Notes under the pieces: generated by a model
What the model was told of the DNA's origin: nothing
The model's database searches: none
Seen by the model: the letters and a program-made list of their open reading frames with translations, nothing else
Translations under genes and position numbers: made by a program
NCBI GenBank assembly: GCA_035457425.1
Contig: DATIBR010000117.1
Location: 1-33,478 of the forward strand
DNA length: 33,478 nucleotides
Reading direction: 5' to 3'
Source: Terriglobales bacterium
Lineage (GTDB): Bacteria; Acidobacteriota; Terriglobia; Terriglobales; Acidobacteriaceae
Part shown: piece after piece, positions 24,074 through 33,478 of the stretch
Numbering within the stretch: position 1 is the stretch's first letter
How the letters are laid out: the number at the start of each line of letters is the position of its first letter

Positions 24074-24295
24074 TCAGGCGGCGCTCGGATGCGACGGCAC
24101 CACGGCGACGACCCCGTCTTCGTCTTTCGTCAAGGTGAATTGCTGCGCGCAGCCGGCGCAGAGCCAGTAGTGCTCCACGTTGTGCCCGGTTGGGCTCACG
24201 CCTTTCACTCCCCGACGTTCCACCTGAAAGAGCTTTCCCTCGTTCAGGTAGCGGAAGCGGGCGTCGCAAGACGGATTGGCGCATTTGGCCACCAT
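24074..24295 (-). CDS. Small zinc-ribbon protein, 73 aa
   Basis: The peptide MVAKCANPSCDARFRYLNEGKLF has a first CxxxxC pair, and HYWLCAGCAQQFTL supplies a CxxC pair, together a typical zinc ribbon. The pattern CANPSC-x2-FRYLxEGKLF is common in short acidobacterial proteins. The ATG at 24295 was chosen as it begins the conserved part. An ATG at 24370 would add 25 residues without homologous look. It could bind nucleic acid or a regulator. It is divergent from ntrY. Confidence 0.75.
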   Translation of the reverse strand: MVAKCANPSCDARFRYLNEGKLFQVERRGVKGVSPTGHNVEHYWLCAGCAQQFTLTKDEDGVVAVVPSHPSAA

Positions 24296-24378
24296 CACCG
24301 ACTCGTCACTGGAGACAAATCGTGAGATGCCGCTAGAGACCCCGCGGTGGTGCAGGCTGCAGGGCGACATTCCGCGAC

Positions 24379-24384
24379 TATAAT
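24379..24384 (+). promoter_or_regulatory. Perfect -10 element (TATAAT) upstream of ntrY
   Basis: A TATAAT occurs 57 bases before the ntrY GTG in an otherwise GC-rich region. No good -35 box lies 16-18 bases upstream, so this may be an activator-dependent promoter or coincidence. Confidence 0.4.
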
Positions 24385-24441
24385 GAACGGCAACCTCCGG
24401 CCCATCAGTGTGTTGCGACGTGCTCGCCGGAGCAGCTCCCA

Positions 24442-26686
24442 GTGGCTTCGAAGCCCCACAATGCGGGTACGCCGGAGCGGCGGCGGACGGGCGTGGTCAT
24501 CGCGCTCGCCGTCGTGGTGCTGGTGCTGTTCGTCGCGCTCGGCTCGCAGACCGCCTTCAACCTCAGCCCCATCCTGCGCCCCGAGACCTCGGAGCAGACG
24601 CTGCTGTTCACCGCGCTCTCCGCGCTCATCTTCCTGGTCTTCGTCGCGCTCACCTTCGTGCTCGCGCGCAACCTGCTCAAGCTCTACGCCGAGCGCAGCG
24701 CCGGCGTGCTGGGCTCGAAGTTCCGCACCCGCATGGTCGTGGGCGCGCTGCTGCTCTCGTTCCTGCCTGTCATCTTCCTCTTCCAGTTCGCCTACCTCTT
24801 GATGAACCGCTCCATCGAGAAGTGGTTCTCCGGTCCGGTGGAGGAACTGCGCGAGGAATCCGGGCGCGTGGCGACCATGATGGCGCGCTACGCCGCCGAG
24901 AGCGCCGGCGCCGAGGCAGAATCCATCGCGCAGGACCCCGACGTGCTGCGGGCCTTCGCCACCGGCAACTTCTCGCCCGTGCTGGCGGAGTTCCAGCGGC
25001 ACAAATCCACGCTGCGCGGCGGCTTCGCCGTCGCCACCGTCGACGACGACAGCGTCGCCAGCCTCGGCCTGCCCGAACCCTGGGGCGTGCTGCGCTCCAA
25101 GCTGCCCGCCGCCGCCGAGGCGCATGGCAAGCAGCTGCCTTCCTTCCTGCTGGGCGAAAAGGAATACGTGCTCGGCAGCGCCGGGGTCGGCGGCAGCAAC
25201 GGCAAGATCATCGTGGCGGTGCCGCTGCCGGCGCAGTTCTCCTCGACCCTGCGCGAGATCGAGCAGACGCAGAAGCGCTACTTCGAGCTTGCCCAGCAGC
25301 GCAAGCAGGTCCGCCGGACTTACATGGGCTTTCTCCTGCTGCTGACCGTGCTGGTGCTGTTCGCCGCCACCTGGCTGGCGCTCTTCCTGTCGAAGCTGGT
25401 GACACGCCCCGTGGCCGCGCTCGCCGAGGCCACCGATCAGATCTCCAAGGGCCGCCTCGATTACCGGGTGGAAGTGCGCGCCACCGACGAGCTGGGCGAC
25501 CTCATCCACTCATTCAACCGCATGGCGGGCGAGCTGGAGGGCAGCCGCAAGCAGATCGAGGCCTCCACGCGCGAGCTGGAAGACGCCAACGTCGAGCTCG
25601 AGCAGCGCCGCCGCCAGATCGAGACCATCCTGGAAAGCATCCCGACCGGCGTGCTCTCGCTCAACGACGGCCGGCGCGTCACGCGCACCAACCACGTCTT
25701 CCTGCGCATGTTCGGCGTCGAGCAGGTGGCGACCGGCTCCGTGCTGCGCGACGTCTTCGCGCCCGAGGTCGTGCAGGACATCGAGCACATGCTGCGCAAG
25801 GCCGACCGCATGGGAACCTCCAGCAGCCAGATGGAGATCAACACGCCGCGCGGCCGGCTGAACGTCGCGCTCACCGTCGCCTCGCTCCAGCATGAGGGCC
25901 AGCGGCTGGGCTACGTGCTCGTCTTCGAAGACTTGTCGGACCTGCTGAAGGCGCAGAAGCAGGCGGCGTGGCGCGAGGTGGCGCGGCGCGTGGCGCACGA
26001 GATCAAGAACCCGCTCACGCCCATCGCGCTCTCGGCGGAGCGCATCCGGCGGCACCTCGAGCGCGGCGGCGTGCCCGACGAAGAGTCCATCGCGGTCATC
26101 CACGGATGTGCCGAGACCATTGCCGGCGCCATCGAGACCGTGCGCACCCTGGTCGACGAGTTCTCCACGCTCGCGCGCTTCCCTGCCTCGCAGCCCGAGC
26201 CCGCCGACATCAACTCCGTCATCGAGGGCGCGCTGGCGATGTTCAACGGCCGGCTCGACAACATCGCGGTGCACACCGAGCTCGCGCGCTCGCTGCCCAA
26301 AGTCATGGCCGACCCCGAAGCCATCAAGCGCGCGGTCGCCAACCTGGTGGACAACGCTGCCGAAGCCATGCAGGACTCGCTCGTCCGCGAAGTCCACATC
26401 TCGACTGCGCTGCTCAGCTCCAAGGATGCCGTCGAGATCGTGGTCGCCGACACCGGCCACGGCGTCACCCGCGAGCTCAAGGAGAAACTCTTCCTGCCCT
26501 ACTTCTCCACCAAGAAGCGCGGTACCGGGCTCGGCCTCGCCATCGTGAGCCGCATCGTGGAAGACCACCACGGCTCCATCCGGGTAGAAGAGAACGTCCC
26601 GGTGGGAGCGCGCTTCATCGTGGAGCTGCCGGTGGCGAGCGAGGCCGAGCGGCGGCAGCCTCCCGCGGATACACTCAAGACCCAAC

Positions 26687-26709
<23 letters not shown>
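24442..26709 (+). CDS. ntrY: NtrY-like sensor histidine kinase
   Basis: The 755-residue protein starts at a GTG preceded by GGAG. It has four membrane helices: GVVIALAVVVLVLFVAL, LLFTALSALIFLVFVAL, MVVGALLLSFLPVIFLF and, near 300, MGFLLLLTVLVLFAATW. A periplasmic sensor loop lies between the third and fourth. A HAMP domain (LVTRPVAALAEATDQIS), a PAS domain, a HisKA with H519 in VAHEIKNP and an HATPase (DNAAEAM, GTGLGLAIVSRI) follow. This matches NtrY, the envelope kinase of the NtrY/NtrX pair. It overlaps ntrX by 23 bases. The signal sensed is unknown. Confidence 0.9.
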
Positions 26710-28039
<1,330 letters not shown>

Positions 28040-28102
28040 CCGCTTGATCCGCAGGCCAACACTCTATTCGGCCGCGCATTGCCGTCGAACATCCACGCCC
28101 CA

Positions 28103-28147
28103 GGCCCGAAGGGCCGAACGCCAATAGCCCAGCCCGGAAGGGCTGGG
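28103..28147. repeat. Pair of intergenic hairpins after ntrX
   Basis: GGCCC-GAA-GGGCC (28103-28115) is followed by CCCAGCCC-GGAA-GGGCTGGG (28128-28147). Neither is followed by a T run on either strand. They lie in the 154-base gap between the convergent ntrX and era genes. Their shared NGAA-type loops suggest a mobile repeat family or a shared bidirectional stop signal. Confidence 0.5.
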
Positions 28148-28193
28148 TGAAGATCAAGAAATGTTTAGAGAACCCGATTTAGCGGGCGGCACA

Positions 28194-29120
28194 TCAGTCT
28201 TCGCGTGACGACAGGTCTTCCAGCTGCCTTCTCCAGTCCAGTTCCTCGACGAACCCTCTCGACTGTCGCCAATCCGGCTGGACCTTCACGAACAGCTCCA
28301 GGAACACTCTCACACCCAGCAGGCGCTCGATCTCGTGGCGCGCCGCGGTGCCGATCTTCTTGATCATCTCCCCGCCGCGTCCCACGATGATCTTCTTCTG
28401 CCCCTCGCGCTCGATGTAGATGACCGCCGCGATGCGCGTCAGCTTGCCTTTCTCTTCCCACTGCTCCACCCGGACGGCGGCAGCGTACGGCACTTCCTCC
28501 GCGGTGTGCGTCAGGACTTTTTCTCGGATGATCTCCGACACCATGAACCGCTCCGGCTGGTCGGTGAGCTGGTCCTTGGGGAAGAGCGGCTGCGCCTCCG
28601 GCAGCGCGTTCGCGATCTTCGCGATGAGCACGTCGAGCCCGCTGCGCGTCTTGGCCGAGATCGGGATGATCTCCGTGAACGGGTGACGCTCCTTCCACTC
28701 GGCGATGAGCGGCAACAGCTTCTCCTTGTGGACGAGGTCGACCTTGTTCAGCAGCAGCACCACCGGCCCGCCCGCCCGCTTCACGGCGTTGAGCGTGAAC
28801 TCGTCGCCGGTGCCGAACTTCTGCGTGGCGTCCACGATGAGCAGCGTGAGGTCGCGCGACGCCAGCGCGTCGTAGACCTCCTGCATCATGCGGCGGTTGA
28901 GCTGCGAGTCGGGCTTGTGGACGCCCGGGGTGTCGACCAGCACGATCTGCGCGGCGGGAATGCCCTTGCGCGCCTTCAGGTTCACGATGCCGAGGATGCG
29001 GTTGCGCGTGGTCTGCGGCTTGCGCGTGACGATGGCGAGCTTCTCGCCCACCAGCGCGTTCAGCAGCGTGGACTTGCCGGCGTTGGGCCGCCCGATGATG
29101 GAGACGAATCCGGCGCGCAT
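28194..29120 (-). CDS. era: GTPase Era
   Basis: The 308-residue protein has G1 GRPNAGKS (10-17), the effector stretch QTTRNRILGI, G3 DTPG (63-66), G4 NKVD (125-128) and ISAK. A C-terminal KH domain carries GRGGEMIKKIGTAARHEIERLLG. Era helps assemble the 30S ribosomal subunit by binding the 3' end of 16S rRNA. It starts two bases after the stop of the CorC-family gene. With ybeY and phoH nearby this is the usual ribosome-maturation neighbourhood. Confidence 0.96.
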   Translation of the reverse strand: MRAGFVSIIGRPNAGKSTLLNALVGEKLAIVTRKPQTTRNRILGIVNLKARKGIPAAQIVLVDTPGVHKPDSQLNRRMMQEVYDALASRDLTLLIVDATQKFGTGDEFTLNAVKRAGGPVVLLLNKVDLVHKEKLLPLIAEWKERHPFTEIIPISAKTRSGLDVLIAKIANALPEAQPLFPKDQLTDQPERFMVSEIIREKVLTHTAEEVPYAAAVRVEQWEEKGKLTRIAAVIYIEREGQKKIIVGRGGEMIKKIGTAARHEIERLLGVRVFLELFVKVQPDWRQSRGFVEELDWRRQLEDLSSRED

Positions 29121-29122
29121 GT

Positions 29123-30442
29123 CTACACGCGCTTCGCCGTGCGCTGGTCTCTCGTCTTCGCCTTGGGCGCCGGCGCCGCCTCGCGCGCGGCTTCGCTCCC
29201 CCGCCCGCGCGTCACCCGCACCCGCTCGACGCGCCGGTCGGTGGATTCCAGCACCTCGAAGCGCAGGCCCTCGTGCTCGACCACCGCGCCCGGCTCCGGG
29301 ATGCGTCCCATCAGCTCGCTCACGAAGCCGCCCACCGTCGAGGCGTCGCGCGGCTCCAACCGCATGCCGAACAGCTGCGGGATGCGGTCGATGTCCATGT
29401 TGCCCGGCACCAGGTACGAGTTCGGGTTCTCGTTCACGATGTCGGCCTTCGCTTCGTGCTCGTCGCGGATCTCGCCGACGATCTCCTCCACCAGGTCCTC
29501 GATCGTCACCACGCCGGCCAGCGACCCGTACTCGTCGATCACGATGGCCATGTGGATGTTCTCGCGCTGCATCTCGCGCAACAGCAGCGAGACGCGCTTG
29601 GTCTCCGGCACGAAGTGCGCCGGCCGCATCATCTCGCCCACCGTGCGCACCTTGGCGTCGATGTCGGGCATCTGGAGCGCGTCGTGCACGAACACGATGC
29701 CCTTGATGTGGTCGAGCGTGTCTTCGTACACCGGCACGCGCGAGTACGGCTTGGTGCGCTGCAGCTCGATGAAGCCCTCGACGGTCATCGTCGCGGGGAT
29801 CGCGACGACCTCGGGACGCGGCGTCATCACCTCGCGCACATTCTTCTCGCTGAACTCGACCACCGAGTGGATGAGGTCGCGGTCCGCTTCCTCGAGGATG
29901 CCTTCCTCCTGCCCGGCCTCGATGAGCGCGTCCACCGCTTCCGAGGGATGCTCCGGTTCCTGCGGCTCCTTCGGCTCCGCCAGTGCCGCCACCTGCAGCG
30001 CGAACCCGAGGATCACCGTGATCGGGAATACCAGCCAGATCAGCAGCCGCAGCAGGATGGTGAACGGGCCGAGCCATTCGCCCTTCGTCCGCGTGAACAG
30101 CACGAACGGCAGCAGGCGGTTGAAGATGATGATGGCGAACACCACGATCACGCCCGCGCGCACGAACTCCCCGGCGCTCCACGCGGCGTCGTAGAACACG
30201 TAGTAGGCGGTGACCATCGAGATGCCGGCAGTGGCGAGCTGCGCCAGCACCGACATGGAGAGCGACGCGCGGTTGCGGCTCACGCCCAGCCGCGTTTCCA
30301 CGGTCTTTTCGAAACACTCGATGTTCTCCTGGAACTCGCGTGCCAGGAACTTTCCCATCTCGCCGTAGATGCGCTCCACGTAGGAGACCAGCGTGAGCAG
30401 CGCGAGCAGCACCAACATCGCGGGAAGCAGCGCCCAGATCAT
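29123..30442 (-). CDS. HlyC/CorC-family transporter-like protein with CBS pair
   Basis: The 439-residue protein has an N-terminal DUF21-type membrane part (about 1-155, starting MIWALLPAMLVLLALLTLVS) and a cytoplasmic CBS pair (MTPRPEVVAIPATMTVEGFIE and MMRPAHFVPETKRVSLLLREM). VIDEYGSLAGVVTIEDLVEEIVGEI marks the second CBS repeat. A C-terminal CorC_HlyC domain follows, and the tail is rich in Lys/Ala/Arg. Members move or regulate divalent metal, often Mg or Co. Its ATG overlaps the ybeY stop by four bases (ATGA). Confidence 0.9.
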   Translation of the reverse strand: MIWALLPAMLVLLALLTLVSYVERIYGEMGKFLAREFQENIECFEKTVETRLGVSRNRASLSMSVLAQLATAGISMVTAYYVFYDAAWSAGEFVRAGVIVVFAIIIFNRLLPFVLFTRTKGEWLGPFTILLRLLIWLVFPITVILGFALQVAALAEPKEPQEPEHPSEAVDALIEAGQEEGILEEADRDLIHSVVEFSEKNVREVMTPRPEVVAIPATMTVEGFIELQRTKPYSRVPVYEDTLDHIKGIVFVHDALQMPDIDAKVRTVGEMMRPAHFVPETKRVSLLLREMQRENIHMAIVIDEYGSLAGVVTIEDLVEEIVGEIRDEHEAKADIVNENPNSYLVPGNMDIDRIPQLFGMRLEPRDASTVGGFVSELMGRIPEPGAVVEHEGLRFEVLESTDRRVERVRVTRGRGSEAAREAAPAPKAKTRDQRTAKRV

Positions 30443-30885
30443 CGCCGGCTCCGTTTCCGCGGGCGCTCCGCGCGCGCGATGAGCGTGACCGGCAGCCCGA
30501 GCCGGCGGCGCAGGCGGTCTTCCTCGCGCCGCATCTCGCCCTGGTCGCGCTCGTGGTCATAGCCGGCCAGGTGCAGCAGCCCGTGCAGGATGAGGACCTT
30601 CAACTCTTCGCCCGCCGAGTGGCCCAGCCGCCGCGCGTTCGCCTGCGCGATCGCGCTCGAGATGGCGAGGTCATCCGGCAATCCCGGGCCGGGGGCGCGG
30701 AACGAGAGCACGTCGGTCGGCTTGTCCTTCCCGCGAAAGCGTTTGTTCAGCCGCCGCAGGTCGTCGTTCGTGGTGAGCAGGATGTCCACCGGGCCGCGCA
30801 CGCCGGCGGCGCGACGCGCGCGCGCCGCGAAGCGCTCGAGCTCGGCCCGGGTCACGCCCTCGATGGGTTTTCTCATCACGATCAT
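30439..30885 (-). CDS. ybeY: Endoribonuclease / rRNA maturation factor YbeY
   Basis: The 148-residue protein has the zinc motif HGLLHLAGYDH (H101, H105, H111) and the NKRFRGKDKPTDVLSF stretch that is diagnostic for YbeY. It is a metal-dependent RNase active in 16S rRNA 3'-end maturation and ribosome quality control. It overlaps the corC start by 4 bases. The basic tail RPRKRSRR is unusual but harmless. A terminator-like hairpin lies 20 bases upstream, between phoH and this gene. Confidence 0.95.
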   Translation of the reverse strand: MIVMRKPIEGVTRAELERFAARARRAAGVRGPVDILLTTNDDLRRLNKRFRGKDKPTDVLSFRAPGPGLPDDLAISSAIAQANARRLGHSAGEELKVLILHGLLHLAGYDHERDQGEMRREEDRLRRRLGLPVTLIARAERPRKRSRR

Positions 30886-30904
30886 GTGGCCGTAGATTGC
30901 AGCC

Positions 30905-30941
30905 CCAAAACGAACGGGAGGGCTATCGGGCTGCCCTCCCG
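30905..30941 (-). terminator. Rho-independent terminator between phoH and ybeY
   Basis: On the minus strand CGGGAGGGC and GCCCTCCCG form a 9-bp stem around a nine-base loop, followed by TTCGTTTTGG. The stem begins 19 bases after the phoH stop codon. It would separate phoH from ybeY-corC-era or work as partial attenuator. Confidence 0.65.
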
Positions 30942-30959
30942 GAATGATTGTACAGAGCC

Positions 30960-32027
30960 TCAGTCTGCGATGCGATCTTCAGCCTGCGTCTCCACTTCCT
31001 CCGGGACGGGTTCCGGCTTGGCCGAGCTGGCGCCGCCGCCGTTCTCGGTCTTCGCGCCCAGCGAAAGCTGCATCTGCGCCTCGCGGATCGCCTTGGCCTC
31101 GTCGTACGCCCGGATGATGCGCTGCACCAGGTGGTGCCGCACCACGTCGCCTTCGTCGAAGTAGCAGAACGAGAGCCCGTCCACGCCGTGCAGGATGTCG
31201 ATGGCCTCGAGCAGCCCCGAGCGCTTGGCGCCCGGCAGGTCGATCTGCGTGATGTCGCCGGTGATCACCGCCTTGGCGTTGAACCCCAGGCGCGTGACGA
31301 ACATCTTCATCTGTTCCGAGGTGGTGTTCTGCGCCTCGTCCAGGATGACGAACGAATCGTTCAGCGTGCGCCCGCGCATGAACGCGATGGGCGCGATCTC
31401 GATGATGTTCTTCTCCAGGAAACGGTCGACCTTTTCCGCGTCGAGCAGGTCGTAGAGCGCGTCGTACAGCGGCCGCAGGTACGGGTCGACCTTCTCCTGC
31501 AGCGTGCCCGGCAGGAAGCCGAGCCGCTCGCCCGCTTCCACCGCCGGCCGCGCCAGGATGATGCGGTTCACCTGCTTGTTCACCAGCGCCGAGACCGCCA
31601 TCGCCACCGCCAGGTACGTCTTCCCGGTCCCCGCCGGCCCGATGCCGAAGACCATGTCGGTCTTCTCGATGGCCTCGATGTAGCGCCGCTGGTTGATGCT
31701 CTTCGGCTGCACCGGCCGCTTGCCGAACGAGCGCTGCTTGCCGGCTTCCGCCAGCGAGCGCAGCGAGACGCTCGGGTCGCGCGTCACCACGCGCAGCATG
31801 TCGCCCAGGTCGCCGTTGGTGAACTTGTGTCCCGCGCGCTGCAGTTGCTCGTAGTCCACGAACACCTGCTCGGCGCGCCCCACGTTCTCGGCGTGCCCCT
31901 TGATCTCGATGGAATCGGCTTTCAGGTCGATCTGGACCCCGAGCCCGTCTTCCAGGATGCGCAGGTTCTCATCGCGCGTGCCGAACAGTCCTTCGATGTT
32001 GCGGCCGATCTCGATGTTCTTCTTCAT
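30960..32027 (-). CDS. phoH: PhoH-family ATPase
   Basis: The 355-residue protein has an N-terminal KH-like domain (about 15-70) and the PhoH P-loop domain with Walker A GPAGTGKT (130-137), an [18 protein letters not shown] stretch and the Walker [12 protein letters not shown]. PhoH-like proteins bind RNA and hydrolyse ATP and often neighbour ybeY and era. The start at 32027 (MKKNIEIG) fits the usual N-terminus. A longer form from 32069 would add 14 basic residues. Neither start has a clear ribosome site. Confidence 0.93.
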   Translation of the reverse strand: MKKNIEIGRNIEGLFGTRDENLRILEDGLGVQIDLKADSIEIKGHAENVGRAEQVFVDYEQLQRAGHKFTNGDLGDMLRVVTRDPSVSLRSLAEAGKQRSFGKRPVQPKSINQRRYIEAIEKTDMVFGIGPAGTGKTYLAVAMAVSALVNKQVNRIILARPAVEAGERLGFLPGTLQEKVDPYLRPLYDALYDLLDAEKVDRFLEKNIIEIAPIAFMRGRTLNDSFVILDEAQNTTSEQMKMFVTRLGFNAKAVITGDITQIDLPGAKRSGLLEAIDILHGVDGLSFCYFDEGDVVRHHLVQRIIRAYDEAKAIREAQMQLSLGAKTENGGGASSAKPEPVPEEVETQAEDRIAD

Positions 32028-32268
32028 CAGTCCGAGGGGTTCCCTCCGCCGCGCGCGCCTGGGATACACACACCAAGGCCGCGGCTGCTGCGTGCATGGA
32101 TTGGGTTGGAAGCCTTGCGGGCGGGTTGGACGCGCGACGCGCGAACGACCATCGCGGCCAGAGTACCCCGCTTATCGGTGACAGTCAATCGGGTAACCGC
32201 CGAAGTGCCCACTTCCGTCTTAGATGGCTGCCGTCTATGAAAGGAGCGCCTCCGAAGATCGTGTGAAC

Positions 32269-32315
32269 GCGGGCGATCTCGCCCGCGCGCCGGCGGCCGA
32301 GTCGGCCGCCTCCAC
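32269..32315. repeat. Tandem GC hairpins after the AAA ATPase gene, includes repeat copy 2
   Basis: GCGGGCGATCTCGCCCGC (32269-32286) is followed by GGCGGCCGAGTCGGCCGCC (32292-32310) and TCCAC. The second is the partner of the hairpin at 10329-10347. They lie just downstream of the minus-strand AAA gene and could stabilise its mRNA end. No T run follows. Confidence 0.6.
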
Positions 32316-32320
32316 GTGGA

Positions 32321-33478
32321 TCATTTCCGCGCCGCGGCCGCATCCGGCAGCGACGCCGGCACCGCCCGTTCCTTCGCCCATCTCCGCAGCGCCGCGATGT
32401 CCTCCGCGCGCGTGGTCGAGAGCGGCACCGTCTCCCTCAGCGCCGCCGCGATCGCGGCCGTCGAGAGCGGCTGCTTGTCGCCGAAGCTGGCGTAGAGCGC
32501 GCTCTGGATCGCGGCCTCGATCTCCGCGCCCGAGTACCCCTCGGCCGCCACCACCAGCTTGTCCAGCTCGAACTGCTTGGGGTCGCGCTTCCGCTTGGCG
32601 AGATGCAGCGTGAAGATGGCACGGCGCTCGGCCGCGTTCGGCAGGTCGACGAAGAAGATCTCGTCGAAGCGCCCTTTGCGGATCAGCTCCGGCGGCAGAA
32701 CCAGCACGTTGTTCGAGGTCGCCGCCACGAACACCGGCGTCTTGCGCTCCTGCATCCAGGAGAGGAACGCGCCCAGCAGCCGCGCCGAGACGCCCGCGTC
32801 CGACGCGGCCGAATCCGGTCCCGACCCGGCAAACACTTTTTCCAGCTCGTCGATCCACAACACCACCGGCGCCAGCTGCTCGGCGACGGCGAACACCTTG
32901 CGCACCCGCTTCTCCGTCTCGCCGATGTACTTGTCGTAGATGGCGGCGGTGTCGAGCCGCACCAGCGGCAGCTTCCACGCGCCCGCGATCGAGCGCGCCG
33001 CCAGCGACTTGCCGCACCCCTGCACTCCCATGATGACCACGCCGCGCGGCGGCTCCAGCCCGAAATTGCTTGCCTCCGGGTCGTAGGCGCCCTTGCGCCG
33101 CTCCAGCCACTTCTTCAGGTTCTCCAACCCGCCGACCGCCGACATGTCCTGCACGCCGTCGACGAACTCCAGCATCCCGCTCCGCCGCAGCGTCTCCTTC
33201 TTCGCCGCAACGACGTCGGTCACGACCTCGGGGCACAGGGCATAGCGCGCCACGATGGCCTGCGCCACCGCGCGGTCCGCTTCTTCCTCCGTCAGCCCCG
33301 TCAGGTTTCCTGCAAGCGCGTCCAGGCCCGTCGCATCGAGCGTGCGCTTCAGCGTGCGCGTCTTCGCCAGCCGCGTGAACGCTGCCTCCACGATCTCGCG
33401 CAGCCGCTTGCGGTCCGGCAGCGGCAGGTCCACGTACTCCACCTGCTTCTCCAGCTCGGCCGGCAGCTTGAACGCGGG
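32321..33478 (-). CDS. AAA ATPase, Ycf46-like (5' end outside window)
   Basis: The frame stays open to the window edge, so the N-terminus is missing and at least 385 residues are seen. The visible start KLPAELEKQVEYVDLPLPDR matches the linker of Ycf46-type AAA proteins. The AAA domain has Walker A GVQGCGKS, Walker B VVLWIDELEK, sensor-1 ATSNN and the RKGRFDEIFF segment with the arginine finger region. A small C-terminal helical lid ends the protein. Ycf46-like proteins are linked in cyanobacteria to carbon use, but the role here is unknown. Transcribed toward phoH. Confidence 0.88.
   Translation of the reverse strand, partial: PAFKLPAELEKQVEYVDLPLPDRKRLREIVEAAFTRLAKTRTLKRTLDATGLDALAGNLTGLTEEEADRAVAQAIVARYALCPEVVTDVVAAKKETLRRSGMLEFVDGVQDMSAVGGLENLKKWLERRKGAYDPEASNFGLEPPRGVVIMGVQGCGKSLAARSIAGAWKLPLVRLDTAAIYDKYIGETEKRVRKVFAVAEQLAPVVLWIDELEKVFAGSGPDSAASDAGVSARLLGAFLSWMQERKTPVFVAATSNNVLVLPPELIRKGRFDEIFFVDLPNAAERRAIFTLHLAKRKRDPKQFELDKLVVAAEGYSGAEIEAAIQSALYASFGDKQPLSTAAIAAALRETVPLSTTRAEDIAALRRWAKERAVPASLPDAAAARK

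Noticed and set aside
28335-30560. Long open frames antisense to era, corC and ybeY
   Set aside because: No domain is recognisable, and the minus strand has three complete conserved genes with ATGA overlaps.
29123-30560. In-frame upstream extension of the era frame through corC
   Set aside because: The era protein begins at MRAGFVSIIG; the upstream 479 codons are an out-of-frame reading of the CorC gene.

Overview
The window is GC-rich and gene-dense, with many overlapping stop/start codons. It most likely comes from an Acidobacteriota chromosome of the Terriglobia/Koribacter type. The evidence is an acidobacterial-style VWFA protein, tandem DUF4440 proteins, SYLF and DUF3011 secreted proteins, a pilB-pilT-pilC-pilS-pilR cluster, an NtrY/NtrX pair and a phoH-ybeY-corC-era block. 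No phage, transposase, CRISPR array or rRNA was seen. One tRNA-Asn(GTT) is present.

Layout. 1-2300: the end of a radical SAM gene, a response regulator with a fused Cys4 (zinc-ribbon-like) tail, and a run of tiny genes, three of them membrane peptides. 2369-6058: three genes for exported proteins, namely SYLF/YSC84, a large protein with tandem ~85-residue DUF3395-like repeats plus DUF3011 and a glycine zipper, and a CigR/RcnB-like protein. 6410-8981: an apparent operon of an exported protein ending in LPHTAS plus membrane segment plus basic tail, a membrane-anchored VWFA protein, and a class D-type sortase with His130, Cys187 and Arg199. 9071-14251: a small hydrophilic protein, tRNA-Asn, a DenV-like pyrimidine-dimer glycosylase, two DUF4440 proteins coupled to an S9 peptidase, a DUF62 SAM hydrolase and a small hypothetical gene. 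14358-21534: type IV pilus motor, platform and regulatory genes on the minus strand, without a pilin. 21831-24295: a MagIII-like glycosylase, a DUF421 membrane protein, a membrane protein of unknown function, a second short LPxTA protein (LPQTAS) and a zinc-ribbon protein. 24442-28039: ntrY-ntrX. 28194-32027: era, corC, ybeY and phoH. 32321-33478: a Ycf46-like AAA ATPase cut by the window edge.

The most interesting system is the sortase. Sortases are classically Gram-positive enzymes, and class D sortases are associated with LPNTA-like signals. Here a class D-type sortase sits in one operon with a protein carrying LPHTA, and a second gene about 15 kb away carries LPQTA. Both sorting tails share the pattern LPxTAS-x-LPL-x2-LLG. 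This suggests a dedicated surface-anchoring pathway in a diderm acidobacterium. The sugar, peptidoglycan or other acceptor cannot be read from the sequence.

Other points of note: the NtrX-like regulator has GSFPGA where sigma-54 activators have GAFTGA; an intergenic hairpin occurs twice with a compensatory stem change; and the repeats of the DUF3395-like protein look homogenised.
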